Positions 1 to 7,484 of a stretch of DNA of 14,852 nt are shown piece by piece. How positions within the stretch are numbered: the first letter of the stretch is position 1; every line of letters begins with the position of its first letter. Location: the NCBI GenBank assembly GCA_045637525.1, contig JAZTZP010000154.1, positions 1 to 14,852 on the forward strand. The letters run 5' to 3'. The position numbers and the translations under genes were made by a program. The stretch comes from JAZTZP01 sp045637525. Its GTDB lineage: Bacteria > Bacillota > Clostridia > UBA1381. The notes beneath the pieces are model-generated. The model worked only from the letters and a program-made list of their open reading frames with translations. It searched no databases and was not told the DNA's origin.

Positions 1-9
1 TTTAATCAA

Positions 10-128
10 ACAAAAGCAAAGCTTTTGTACCTTAACGTTCGCCTTTGGCGAACATATCGCGTTGACTTCAGTCAACATATCGCTTGCCGGCAGGCAAATA
101 TCGCGTCAGCCACAGGCTGACATATCGC
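10..128 (-). repeat. Hairpin array with invariant GCGATAT linker
   Basis: This is a run of five perfect short inverted repeats, all with different stems. Arms and loops on the plus strand are: 10-17/21-28 (ACAAAAGC, loop AAA), 37-43/47-53 (GTTCGCC, loop TTT), 61-66/71-76 (GTTGAC, loop TTCA), 84-88/93-97 (TTGCC, loop GGCA) and 105-111/115-121 (GTCAGCC, loop ACA). The last four are each followed by an identical 7-mer, ATATCGC, at 54, 77, 98 and 122 (GCGATAT on the minus strand), giving a 21-24 bp period. The array abuts the palindrome at 130-159 and may continue left of the window. The first hairpin has no matching linker beside it (ACCTTAAC instead), so it may be an array end. No reading frame explains it. 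Its function is unknown. I have seen similar arrays in gut Clostridia but know of no assigned role. Confidence 0.85.
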
Positions 129-129
129 T

Positions 130-159
130 ATTATAGTTTATCTGCTGATAAACTATAAT
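130..159. repeat. Palindrome with TTATAGTTTATC arms, copy 1
   Basis: A near-perfect hairpin with 13-bp arms: TTATAGTTTATC at 131-142 and its exact complement at 147-158, extended by A130-T159, around the loop TGCT. The right side continues to TTTAA, so that arm matches the 16-bp arm TAAATTATAGTTTATC found twice more in this window (12127-12142 and 14715-14730). It separates the left hairpin array from the secF terminator. Both arms contain TATAAT-like strings (TATAAT on the plus strand in the right arm, and on the minus strand in the left arm). It is probably the boundary of a repeat element. Confidence 0.8.
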
Positions 160-177
160 TTAAGTCCCCCAACCCGC

Positions 178-214
178 AAAAAAAATCCGCAAGACTGAAA
201 ATGCCTTGCGGATT
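178..214 (-). terminator. Rho-independent terminator of secD-secF
   Basis: On the minus strand a 10-bp perfect stem, AATCCGCAAG/CTTGCGGATT (arms at 205-214 and 184-193), closes an 11-nt loop and runs directly into eight T residues (plus-strand A-run 178-185). It starts 6 nt after the secF stop codon, which is the classic intrinsic terminator position. It insulates secDF from the hairpin array beyond it. Confidence 0.9.
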
Positions 215-220
215 CATTAA

Positions 221-1138
221 TTACTTATTCTTTTTCTTTGATTTTGCCTCAAGTGCGGCTTGTGCCTTAGCTTCTCTTTCAGCTTCCTTCCACACAGCCC
301 AGAACGGACCTGCGATCAAGATTGAGCTGTATGCTCCGGCAATGATACCAACTATAAGCGGAAGTGCGAAATCCTTTATTGAATTCACGCCTAAGAAGTA
401 AAGGAGTACAATTGTAATAAGTGTTGTTATTGTTGAATTGATTGTACGTCCCATACTCTCTGAAATACTCCTGTTAACAGTATCAGAAACTGAATATGTC
501 TTCTTTGCCATCACACGCTTCATATTTTCGCGGATACGGTCGAATATAACGATTGTATTGTTTATCGAATATCCCACAACCGTAAGCATTGCTGCAATAA
601 ATGTTGTATTAAGCGGAATGTATGCAATAGCATATACCGACATCATAATAAGCACGTTTACAACGAGTGCTACAACCGCCATAACAGCTGAACGAACCTC
701 AAATCTGAACGCAATGTATAAAAGTATACATAAAATAGCGATAAGAGTATATACAAATGCTTTTCTCTGAACTTCAGCACCAAAGCTTGCTGATGCACTT
801 GAAGCAGACATTAAAGCTGCGTCTTCAAGGGAATATTTTTCCTTAATAGCATTAAACATCTCATCCTTTACAGTATCTTCGATCGGAGGAGTCTTAATAA
901 GAGCAACTGTTCCGTCGCCTGAATCCTGAACTGTAACCTTCACCTGAGTCTTGTCCTCGATAAGCTTTGCAAGCTCATCATTATCGAACTGAGCACCCAT
1001 ATTAACCTGCATTCTTACGCCGCCCATAAACTCTATATCATAGTTGAATCCGCCGCGTACTGCAAACATAACTATACCTGCAATTATTATAAGTGCCGGA
1101 ATAATCAAAAACTGAAATTTCTTATTTATAAAATTCAT
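221..1138 (-). CDS. secF: Protein translocase subunit SecF
   Basis: SecF is the membrane partner of SecD in the SecDF complex, an RND-superfamily helper that uses the ion gradient to pull secreted proteins out of the SecYEG channel. The 305-residue protein shows a first membrane helix at about 9-27, the conserved FNYDIEFMGG stretch (31-40), a small extracytoplasmic domain (about 41-125), then five helices packed at about 127-145, 150-170, 176-200, 233-250 and 255-280. The family signature VGYSINNTIVIFDRIREN lies at 188-205. The tail is lysine-rich and cytoplasmic. The start is an ATG in the overlap TAATG with the secD stop, preceded by GGGAGGTG at 1146-1153, 7 nt away, so translational coupling to secD is likely. 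It is followed at once by an intrinsic terminator. Length is normal. Confidence 0.96.
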   Translation of the reverse strand: MNFINKKFQFLIIPALIIIAGIVMFAVRGGFNYDIEFMGGVRMQVNMGAQFDNDELAKLIEDKTQVKVTVQDSGDGTVALIKTPPIEDTVKDEMFNAIKEKYSLEDAALMSASSASASFGAEVQRKAFVYTLIAILCILLYIAFRFEVRSAVMAVVALVVNVLIMMSVYAIAYIPLNTTFIAAMLTVVGYSINNTIVIFDRIRENMKRVMAKKTYSVSDTVNRSISESMGRTINSTITTLITIVLLYFLGVNSIKDFALPLIVGIIAGAYSSILIAGPFWAVWKEAEREAKAQAALEAKSKKKNK

Positions 1139-2427
1139 TATTCAGCACCTCCCTGTTTTTTTACTGCATAGAAGAGTGAACGTTTCTGAACACCCATTCC
1201 AACGAGCTGCTTTAAAAGGAACTTTGTAACGATAATAGCTGTAAGCATACTTACAACTACGCCTATTCCCAATGTAATTGCAAAACCTGTAACAGCACCG
1301 ATACCCGAGAGGTAAAGGATTACACAGGTAATGATTGTTGTAATGTTTGAGTCTAAAATTGCAGAGAAAGCACGGTTAAAGCCTGCCTCAACACCTGCCT
1401 TAATAGACTTTCCAAGCTTCAACTCTTCCTTCATTCTTTCAAATATAATAACGTTTGCGTCAACCGCCATACCAATAGAAAGAACAACGCCGGCAATACC
1501 TGAAAGGTTGAGGTTTACTCTGCCGAGACCTAAGATTAAAGCAACGATACCGATGTATATAAGAAGTGCGATGTCTGCTAAAAGACCCGGTATTCTGTAC
1601 ATGATTATCATGAACAGCATTATAAGTATAATACCGATTCCGGCAGCCCAGAGGCTTGTCGGGAGCGCTGAACTACCAAGCTCTGCGCCTACGGTTTCCT
1701 GACTTATCTTTATAAGATTAAACGGTAATGCACCTGATTTAATCTGATTAGCAAGCTGCTGTGCTTCTTCCGGAGTAAATTGTCCTGAAATTACACAAGT
1801 CTCTGAATTAATTTCCTCACTTACTCTCGGAGCTGAAACGATTTCATCGTCCATCTTGATTGCAATATAGTTTTGACCCTCACCTGCTGTTGAAGCAGCC
1901 TTTGTAGCTTCAGCAAACTTAGAAATCGCCTCTGCATTAAAAGTAACAACAACATGCGGCTCAGCATTGCCTGTATCAGAATACTGACCATATCTGTACT
2001 CAGCATTCTTAATATCTGTTGCACCATCGAGAACCGGTTCACCGGCAGCATTTTCGAATGTAAGCTTTGCAACAGAACCGAGAAGCTCTGCAGCCTTGTC
2101 TGTGTCATACTCAGATGGAATTTCAACGGTGATTTTACCTGTTTCACCCTTTGTAATTCTTGCATCTGTCTTACCTAATGTTACAAGACGCTTCTGGAAA
2201 ATAGACTCAACAACATCCATTTCAGCGTCAGTCGGGTTTTCAGCATCAGCCTGGAATGTTATAACCGAACCTCCGGCAAGGTCAATGCCCTTTGTGATAC
2301 CCTTATTCTCATCGAACATTCCGCCATAAGTAAAGCCTGCTATGTTGTAGCCTAAAAATGCAACATAGTTAAGCAAAATAGCGACAATGACGATGACAGT
2401 AAGAGTAGCAATACTCTTTTTTTTCAT
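1138..2427 (-). CDS. secD: Protein translocase subunit SecD
   Basis: SecD is the larger SecDF subunit, promoting late steps of Sec-dependent export from the extracytoplasmic side. Of 429 residues, a first helix lies at about 7-28, then the conserved KGIDLAGG motif (46-53), a compact extracytoplasmic region to about 240 ending in IKSGALPFNL (229-238), and five helices from about 258 to 405. The RND-type signature GMAVDANVIIFERMKEE is at 319-335. The periplasmic part is short compared with proteobacterial SecD, as usual in Gram-positives. secD and secF are separate genes here, unlike the fused SecDF of Bacillus. No yajC is adjacent. The ATG is the only plausible start because an in-frame TGA lies 10 nt upstream. 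The AGAGG ribosome site (2441-2445) sits an unusually long 13 nt away. A strong promoter lies at 2489-2517. Confidence 0.96.
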   Translation of the reverse strand: MKKKSIATLTVIVIVAILLNYVAFLGYNIAGFTYGGMFDENKGITKGIDLAGGSVITFQADAENPTDAEMDVVESIFQKRLVTLGKTDARITKGETGKITVEIPSEYDTDKAAELLGSVAKLTFENAAGEPVLDGATDIKNAEYRYGQYSDTGNAEPHVVVTFNAEAISKFAEATKAASTAGEGQNYIAIKMDDEIVSAPRVSEEINSETCVISGQFTPEEAQQLANQIKSGALPFNLIKISQETVGAELGSSALPTSLWAAGIGIILIMLFMIIMYRIPGLLADIALLIYIGIVALILGLGRVNLNLSGIAGVVLSIGMAVDANVIIFERMKEELKLGKSIKAGVEAGFNRAFSAILDSNITTIITCVILYLSGIGAVTGFAITLGIGVVVSMLTAIIVTKFLLKQLVGMGVQKRSLFYAVKKQGGAE

Positions 2428-2456
2428 TTGAAAAAATCATCCTCTCTTTTGTTTTT

Positions 2457-2472
2457 GTGTACGAACGCACAC
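2457..2472 (-). other. Small hairpin in secD 5' leader
   Basis: On the minus strand the 16-mer GTGTGCGTTCGTACAC folds into six pairs (one G-U) capped by GUUC. It lies between the inferred transcription start (about 2482) and the ribosome binding site of secD (2441-2445). The fold is visible in the sequence. A regulatory or stabilising role is inference, and the hairpin is short enough to be chance. Confidence 0.35.
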
Positions 2473-2488
2473 TTATTCATAATATACT

Positions 2489-2517
2489 ATTATACAATGT
2501 TTAGAGCAATTAGTCAA
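2489..2517 (-). promoter_or_regulatory. Sigma-A promoter of secD-secF
   Basis: Read on the minus strand, TTGACT (2512-2517) and a perfect TATAAT (2489-2494) are separated by exactly 17 nt. This is the best promoter match in the window. Transcription should begin near 2482 and give a leader of about 55 nt before the secD ATG. Confidence 0.85.
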
Positions 2518-2606
2518 GAGTTTTTCAGAAATTTTTTCAAATATCCATTATTTTTGTATTTTTATATACAGTTTATATAATATATTTTTGCACTTTGACT
2601 ATCACA

Positions 2607-2632
2607 TGAAAAATTTTCAAAAAAATTTTTCA
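2607..2632. repeat. AT-rich perfect inverted repeat between divergent promoters
   Basis: Eleven-base arms, TGAAAAATTTT at 2607-2617 and AAAATTTTTCA at 2622-2632, flank the 4-nt spacer CAAA. It lies 8 bp upstream of the proposed rnr -35 box and about 90 bp upstream of the secD -35 box. It could be a repressor operator for rnr, or simply a product of the AT-rich composition. No regulator is identified. Confidence 0.4.
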
Positions 2633-2639
2633 ATATCAC

Positions 2640-2668
2640 TTGATAAATTGACGTAAATAGTATAAAAT
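2640..2668 (+). promoter_or_regulatory. Probable sigma-A promoter of rnr
   Basis: TTGATA (2640-2645) and TAAAAT (2663-2668) are spaced by 17 nt, about 36 bp before the rnr ATG. An overlapping TATAAA at 2661-2666 is an alternative -10 with a short 15-nt spacer. The local sequence is AT-rich, so the call is weaker than the secD promoter. Confidence 0.55.
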
Positions 2669-2704
2669 ATAAATAGTCATTTATTTTGAAAAGGAATTTA
2701 AAAT

Positions 2705-4840
2705 ATGAACAGAAAAGAAAAGATTTTGGGTTATTTAAAATCCCCTGAATATATACCGCTTAAATTTGCTGAGCTGATGGTCGTTTTAGACGTGCCCGGG
2801 AGCGACAGGCCGGAGCTTGAATCAATACTCTCGGAGCTTTTGCACGAGGGAAAAATATTTATAACAAAAAGAGGCAGATATATGGCACTGCCGACCGATA
2901 TGGTTGCCGGAACGCTCCGTTGCGGAGCACAGCGCCGGCTTAATTTTGTCACCCCCGATGAGGGCGAAGATATTTATATCCCCGACAACGCCTGTGCCGA
3001 TGCATTAAACGGGGACAGAGTTTTAGTTTTTATTGACCGGAAGAAAACCCCGTCTCATCATGCCGAAGGGCATATAACAAAGGTCTTGTCAAGAGCAAAC
3101 ACCTCAATTTCGGGCGTTGTAAAAAAGCTTCGGGGAAAGCATTTCATAATAGAAGCGGACGACTTTAAAATACATTCAACCATAAAGGTTTCCCCCGGTT
3201 TAATGAACGGAGCAGTCCCCGGCGACAGAGTGCTTTTAGGAAATATCCGTGCCGAAGAAAACGGCGTAATTTTTGCCGCAGTCACGGAAATTCTCGGAAA
3301 GAGCGACGATATAAACAGCAATATAAATGCAATCATTGCCGTTAATAACATCAAAAAGGAATTTGATGCCAAAACTCTTGACGAAGCGGACAGCCTAAGC
3401 TCCGCACCCGATAAAACGGACTTTGCCGGACGGCTCGACTTAAGAGAAAATTTAATTTTCACAATAGACGGAGACGATGCAAAAGACTTTGACGATGCAG
3501 TCGGAATAGAAAAAACGGAAACAGGCTGGAGACTGGGCGTTCATATTGCGGATGTTACTCACTATGTAAAAGCCGGTTCATCACTTGATACGGAAGCGTA
3601 TGCAAGAGGAACGAGCGTGTATTTCCCCGGTCGTGTCATACCCATGCTCCCCGAAAAGCTGTCTGCCGGCCTTTGCAGCTTAAAGCCGCACGAGGACAGG
3701 CTCACACTCTCCGTCATAATGGAGATTAATAAAAACGGTGAAGTTTTGGGACATACACTTACCGAAAGCGTCATATGCTCAAAATACAGACTGACTTATA
3801 ATAACGTAAATAAGCTGTTAGCCGGCGATAAAGAGCTTTCAGAAGAATATAAAGATATCAGCGAAACCCTTAAGGCTATGGAAGAATTAGCCTCTGTTCT
3901 TAACAAAAAAAGAAAAGACCGCGGTGCTGTAAATCTTGACTTCCCCGAATCCTCAATCCGGGTAGATAAAGACGGTTATCCCACCGACATAGGTCTTTAT
4001 GAACGTGGCGTTTCAAACAGAATGATAGAAGAATTTATGTTGCTTGCAAACGAAACGGTTGCCGAATATGCGTTCTGGTCCGAGTTGCCTTTTGTATATC
4101 GTATTCATGAAGCTCCGTCTTATGAAAAAATTTCAGCTTTTAAGTTCTATGCAAAAACTTTAGGATATACGCTTAAAGGAAAAATCGACAAAGTATCGGG
4201 AATACATCCCAAAGAGCTTGAAAGAATCCTTGAACAAGCAAAAGGAAAGCCTGAGGAGCGTGCAATTTCGAGAAACCTTCTTCAGTCTCTCATGAAAGCG
4301 GCATACTCACCCGAAAACCTCGGACATTTCGGGCTTGCGGCAAAATACTATTGTCATTTTACGTCCCCTATAAGACGTTATCCCGACCTTGCAATACACA
4401 GAATTTTAAAAAGCTTTTTACAGGGAGATATGGACTCTCATAAACGAAGTGCATTTTCAGTTTTTGCACAAAAAGCCTCAAAGCACTCCTCAGATGCCGA
4501 AATATCGGCTCAGAATGCGGAACGTGATGTCGACGATATGCTAAAAGCATATTATATGTCGCAGTTTACAGGCGAGGAATTTGAAGGAATAGTTTCGGGA
4601 ATAGCATCATTCGGAATGTTTGTAGAGCTTGACAACACCGTTGAAGGCTTAATCAGGCTTCAGAACATGGAAGAGGATTACTTCATATATAATGAATTAA
4701 ATATGACATTAGTCGGCGAACACTTTGGAAAAACATATAAAATCGGCGACCGAGTAAGAGTAGTCCTTGCCGGCTGTGACGCTGTGTCAAGACGAATTGA
4801 TTTTAATTTACCGTACCGGGAGGAAACAAAAGATGAGTAA
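2705..4840 (+). CDS. rnr: Ribonuclease R
   Basis: RNase R is a processive 3'-to-5' exoribonuclease that degrades structured RNA and takes part in mRNA decay, rRNA quality control and trans-translation clean-up. The 711-residue protein has an N-terminal winged-helix region (about 1-65), cold-shock-like OB folds (about 66-200), the RNB catalytic domain (about 240-560) and a C-terminal S1 domain beginning near GEEFEGIVSGIASFGMFVEL. The catalytic metal-binding motif TIDGDDAKDFDDAV (253-266) places the four conserved acids at D255, D261, D263 and D264. The RNB motif HFTSPIRRYPDLAIHR is also present. It ends in an acidic KDE rather than the lysine-rich tail common in enterobacterial RNase R. The start ATG follows AAGGA at suitable spacing. 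Its usual Firmicutes neighbour smpB is not seen; a methyltransferase gene overlaps its 3' end instead. Confidence 0.97.
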   Translation: MNRKEKILGYLKSPEYIPLKFAELMVVLDVPGSDRPELESILSELLHEGKIFITKRGRYMALPTDMVAGTLRCGAQRRLNFVTPDEGEDIYIPDNACADALNGDRVLVFIDRKKTPSHHAEGHITKVLSRANTSISGVVKKLRGKHFIIEADDFKIHSTIKVSPGLMNGAVPGDRVLLGNIRAEENGVIFAAVTEILGKSDDINSNINAIIAVNNIKKEFDAKTLDEADSLSSAPDKTDFAGRLDLRENLIFTIDGDDAKDFDDAVGIEKTETGWRLGVHIADVTHYVKAGSSLDTEAYARGTSVYFPGRVIPMLPEKLSAGLCSLKPHEDRLTLSVIMEINKNGEVLGHTLTESVICSKYRLTYNNVNKLLAGDKELSEEYKDISETLKAMEELASVLNKKRKDRGAVNLDFPESSIRVDKDGYPTDIGLYERGVSNRMIEEFMLLANETVAEYAFWSELPFVYRIHEAPSYEKISAFKFYAKTLGYTLKGKIDKVSGIHPKELERILEQAKGKPEERAISRNLLQSLMKAAYSPENLGHFGLAAKYYCHFTSPIRRYPDLAIHRILKSFLQGDMDSHKRSAFSVFAQKASKHSSDAEISAQNAERDVDDMLKAYYMSQFTGEEFEGIVSGIASFGMFVELDNTVEGLIRLQNMEEDYFIYNELNMTLVGEHFGKTYKIGDRVRVVLAGCDAVSRRIDFNLPYREETKDE

Positions 4841-5960
4841 TTTTGAAATAGCCGTTGTATCGCTTTTCGGCTTAGAAAGCTTTACAGCAAAAGAAGTCCG
4901 CCGTTTAGGCTATGAAACAACAGAGGTAACGGACGGCAGAATATGCTTTTTGGGTGACGAGCGCGCCGTAGCACGTACAAACATAAATATAAGAACAGGC
5001 GAGCGTGTGCTGATAAAAATCTCAGAATTTGAAGCAGAGACGTTTGAACAGCTTTTTGAGAATGTAAAAAAAATCGATTGGGACAGATGGCTTAATAAAA
5101 ATGCCGTTTTCCCGGTGAAGGGGTACTGCTTAAAGTCAACACTTGCAAGCGTAAGCAGCTGTCAGGCAATAATAAAAAAAGCAGTCGCTGTTAAAATGTC
5201 TGCTCTTTACGGCTGTGAAACACTACCGGAAGACGGTGATTTATATCAGATTCAGTTTTCGATATATAAAAACAAAGTAACCATCATGCTCGACACCTCA
5301 GGAACACCGCTTCACAAACGCGGCTACCGTCAAACCTCCAACCTTGCACCGCTCCGGGAAACAATGGCAGCGGCAATGGTGATGCTCAGCTACTGGAAAT
5401 ACGAATATCCGCTTTTCGACCCGTTCTGCGGTTCGGGAACTATCCCGATTGAAGCGGCAATGTTTAAAAACAACATTGCACCGGGCATAAACCGTTCTTT
5501 TTCGGCAGAAAACTTCAGCTTTATAGATAAAAAGTGCTGGGAAGACGCACGTGAGGAAGCAAAGAGCAACGAACGCCGTCTACCGCTTCAGATTTATGCT
5601 TCGGATATATCTCCGGAATATGTGCATCTTACAAAAGCAAATGCCCGCCTTGCCGGAGTAGGCGATATAATCAACGTAACGACAGAAAATGCACTGAGTC
5701 TTGAGCCGAAAGAAGATTACGGAACTATTATCTGCAATCCGCCATACGGCGAAAGACTCGGCGAAATAAAAGAATGTGAGCGTTTGTATAAAAGACTTGG
5801 GAAAAAATGGAATAGCCTCGACACCAGGTCATTTTACATACTCACAAACCACGAAGAATTTGAAAAGCTTTTCGGAAAGCGTGCAAATAAAAAACGCAAG
5901 CTTTACAACGGTATGATAAAATGCAATCTGTATCAGTATTTCGGTAAAAAACCCGAATAA
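4833..5960 (+). CDS. THUMP-domain class I SAM-dependent RNA methyltransferase (RlmL/YpsC family)
   Basis: The protein probably methylates a guanine N2 in 23S rRNA, as RlmL does in E. coli; the exact target is inferred from family membership. Its 375 residues contain an N-terminal ferredoxin-like/THUMP RNA-binding region (about 1-155), the linker motif GTPLHKRGYR (157-166), the SAM-binding loop DPFCGSGTIPIEAA (196-209) and the catalytic CNPPYGERL (301-309), typical of N-methylation of bases. I chose the ATG at 4833 because GGGAGG (4818-4823) sits 9 nt upstream and MSNFEIAVVSLFGLE is the usual family N-terminus. The open frame extends upstream to 4767, but that part lies inside rnr and looks non-native. 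It overlaps rnr by 8 nt (ATGAGTAA), so translational coupling is likely. It ends at a bidirectional terminator. Confidence 0.92.
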   Translation: MSNFEIAVVSLFGLESFTAKEVRRLGYETTEVTDGRICFLGDERAVARTNINIRTGERVLIKISEFEAETFEQLFENVKKIDWDRWLNKNAVFPVKGYCLKSTLASVSSCQAIIKKAVAVKMSALYGCETLPEDGDLYQIQFSIYKNKVTIMLDTSGTPLHKRGYRQTSNLAPLRETMAAAMVMLSYWKYEYPLFDPFCGSGTIPIEAAMFKNNIAPGINRSFSAENFSFIDKKCWEDAREEAKSNERRLPLQIYASDISPEYVHLTKANARLAGVGDIINVTTENALSLEPKEDYGTIICNPPYGERLGEIKECERLYKRLGKKWNSLDTRSFYILTNHEEFEKLFGKRANKKRKLYNGMIKCNLYQYFGKKPE

Positions 5961-5962
5961 GT

Positions 5963-5987
5963 AAAAGGGACAGTCAATGTCCCTTTT
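5963..5987. terminator. Bidirectional rho-independent terminator
   Basis: A perfect 10-bp stem, AAAAGGGACA (5963-5972) and TGTCCCTTTT (5978-5987), has the loop GTCAA. The T-rich side on the plus strand continues as TTTTATTTAT, and the minus strand also carries a four-T tail. It occupies the 29-bp gap between the convergent methyltransferase and citrate synthase genes and probably serves both. Confidence 0.85.
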
Positions 5988-5989
5988 AT

Positions 5990-7348
5990 TTATCTCTCAT
6001 CAATCGGAGTATATTCTGTTTCAGGTGCTACTGCCTTATACGCCGGACGTATTATTTTATTTGTGTTTATTAATTCTTCTATTCTGTGTGCCGACCAGCC
6101 TGCTACTCTGGCTATTGCAAAGAGCGGTGTATACAGCTCTTCCGGCAAGTCTAACATTGAATAAACAAAACCGCTGTAAAAATCTATATTCGGACTTACG
6201 CCTTTATAAATTCTTCTCTTTTCGCCTATCACCTTCGGAGCGAGCTCCGCAATCTTATTATAAAGCTCAAACTCCTTCATCCTGCCCTTTTCCTTTGAAA
6301 GCACGCCTACATACTTCTTTAAAGTTTCAGATCTTGGATCGGATAATGAATAAACTGCGTGTCCCATACCATATATAAGTCCTGATTTATCAAAAGCTTC
6401 TTTATTCAGGAGCTTAACAAGGTAATCCTCTATCATTTCATCGTCTTTCCAGTCTTTAATATGAGACTTTATATCATCAAACATAAGCTTAACCTTTATG
6501 TTTGCGCCGCCGTGTTTCGGTCCTTTTAACGAACAAAGCGATGCCGCCATTGATGAATAAGTATCCGTTCCCGAAGAGGTTACAACGTGGTTTGTAAATG
6601 TTGAATTATTTCCGCCGCCATGCTCTGCATGAAGAACCAATGCAAGGTCTAAAACCTTTGCCTCAAGGTCTGTATATTTCATATCAGGACGAAGCATTCT
6701 TAAAATATTCTCAGCCGTTTTGCATTTCGGATCAGGATGATGAATATATAAACTGTCCTTTTTCTCAAGATGACGATACGATGTGTATGCATAAACCGCT
6801 AAGCATGGGAAATTAGCTATAAGCTGTATGCACTGTCGTAAAACGTTAGGTATGCTTAAATCATTGGCATTTTTATCATATGAATAAAGCGTAAGCACAC
6901 TCCTTGCAAGCGAATTCATAATATCACGGTTCGGAGCTTTCATTATTACATCACGCACGAAGTTTCTCGGCAATGTTCTGTATGAATGAAGCATCTCACA
7001 AAAATCCGACAGCTCGGCATTATCCGGCAATTTACCGAAAAGAAGAAGATATACAGTTTCTTCAAATCCAAATCTGTCCTCTTTTGAAAATCCGTCTACA
7101 ATATCTATTATGTTTATTCCTCTGTAATAAAGCCTGCCCTCACAGGGAACTTCTTCACCATTAACGTTTTTAGATGAATATATCGTAGAAATCTCCGTAA
7201 GCCCCGTAACAACGCCTTTTCCGTCAACGTCTCTTAACCCTCGCTTCACCTCATATAAATCATAAAGCTTTGGATCGATATTACTGTTCTCTGCACATAA
7301 ATCAGCCAATTTGTAAACATCATCCGTTATAGTCCAATAATTTCTCAT
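5990..7348 (-). CDS. Citrate synthase (Si-type)
   Basis: The enzyme condenses oxaloacetate and acetyl-CoA to citrate, the entry step of the (often incomplete) TCA pathway that supplies 2-oxoglutarate in anaerobic Clostridia. The 452-residue protein has the family motifs LHAEHGGG (H240, H243), GPKHGGAN (H279), GMGHAVY (H330) and NIDFYSG (D389). H279, H330 and D389 fit the catalytic triad. An N-terminal extension of about 60 residues precedes the core, and GRLYYRGINI (71-80) starts the conserved fold. A 2-methylcitrate synthase activity cannot be excluded from sequence alone. The start ATG is preceded by AAAAGGAG with 8-nt spacing. No other TCA genes are nearby. The 136-bp gap upstream to metG contains no clear terminator and only a weak promoter-like AT stretch, so read-through from metG is possible. 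Confidence 0.94.
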   Translation of the reverse strand: MRNYWTITDDVYKLADLCAENSNIDPKLYDLYEVKRGLRDVDGKGVVTGLTEISTIYSSKNVNGEEVPCEGRLYYRGINIIDIVDGFSKEDRFGFEETVYLLLFGKLPDNAELSDFCEMLHSYRTLPRNFVRDVIMKAPNRDIMNSLARSVLTLYSYDKNANDLSIPNVLRQCIQLIANFPCLAVYAYTSYRHLEKKDSLYIHHPDPKCKTAENILRMLRPDMKYTDLEAKVLDLALVLHAEHGGGNNSTFTNHVVTSSGTDTYSSMAASLCSLKGPKHGGANIKVKLMFDDIKSHIKDWKDDEMIEDYLVKLLNKEAFDKSGLIYGMGHAVYSLSDPRSETLKKYVGVLSKEKGRMKEFELYNKIAELAPKVIGEKRRIYKGVSPNIDFYSGFVYSMLDLPEELYTPLFAIARVAGWSAHRIEELINTNKIIRPAYKAVAPETEYTPIDER

Positions 7349-7484
7349 GCTATCATCTCCTTTTTCCTATAATTTCAAAATTACTCATTTATTTTACTAT
7401 ATACCCCCTGCAAAAATCCATGCACTGTTTTTTTCAGATAAATCCACAAAAACTAATTTACTGCCTTCATATTTATTCAGTTTA

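Noticed and set aside
10..128. CRISPR array
   Set aside because: The repeated unit is only 7 bp, the intervening segments are palindromes of 14-17 bp rather than unique spacers of about 30 bp, and no cas gene is present. The same holds for 14752-14849.
201..401. Small rightward open frame at the secF 3' end
   Set aside because: It is antisense to secF and its terminator and has no family resemblance. It is a shadow of secF.
2415..2427. Phase-variable A8 tract at the secD start
   Set aside because: An eight-A run at codons 1-4 encoding lysines is common in AT-rich genomes, and switching off an important export gene is unlikely. There is no supporting evidence.
4767..4832. N-terminal extension of the methyltransferase
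   Set aside because: The extra 22 codons lie wholly inside rnr, lack a ribosome binding site and do not resemble the family. ATG 4833 has GGGAGG upstream.
7349..7484. Terminator or regulatory RNA between metG and citrate synthase
   Set aside because: There is no GC-rich stem followed by a T-run and no clear promoter pair. It holds only AT-rich sequence and the citrate synthase ribosome binding site.
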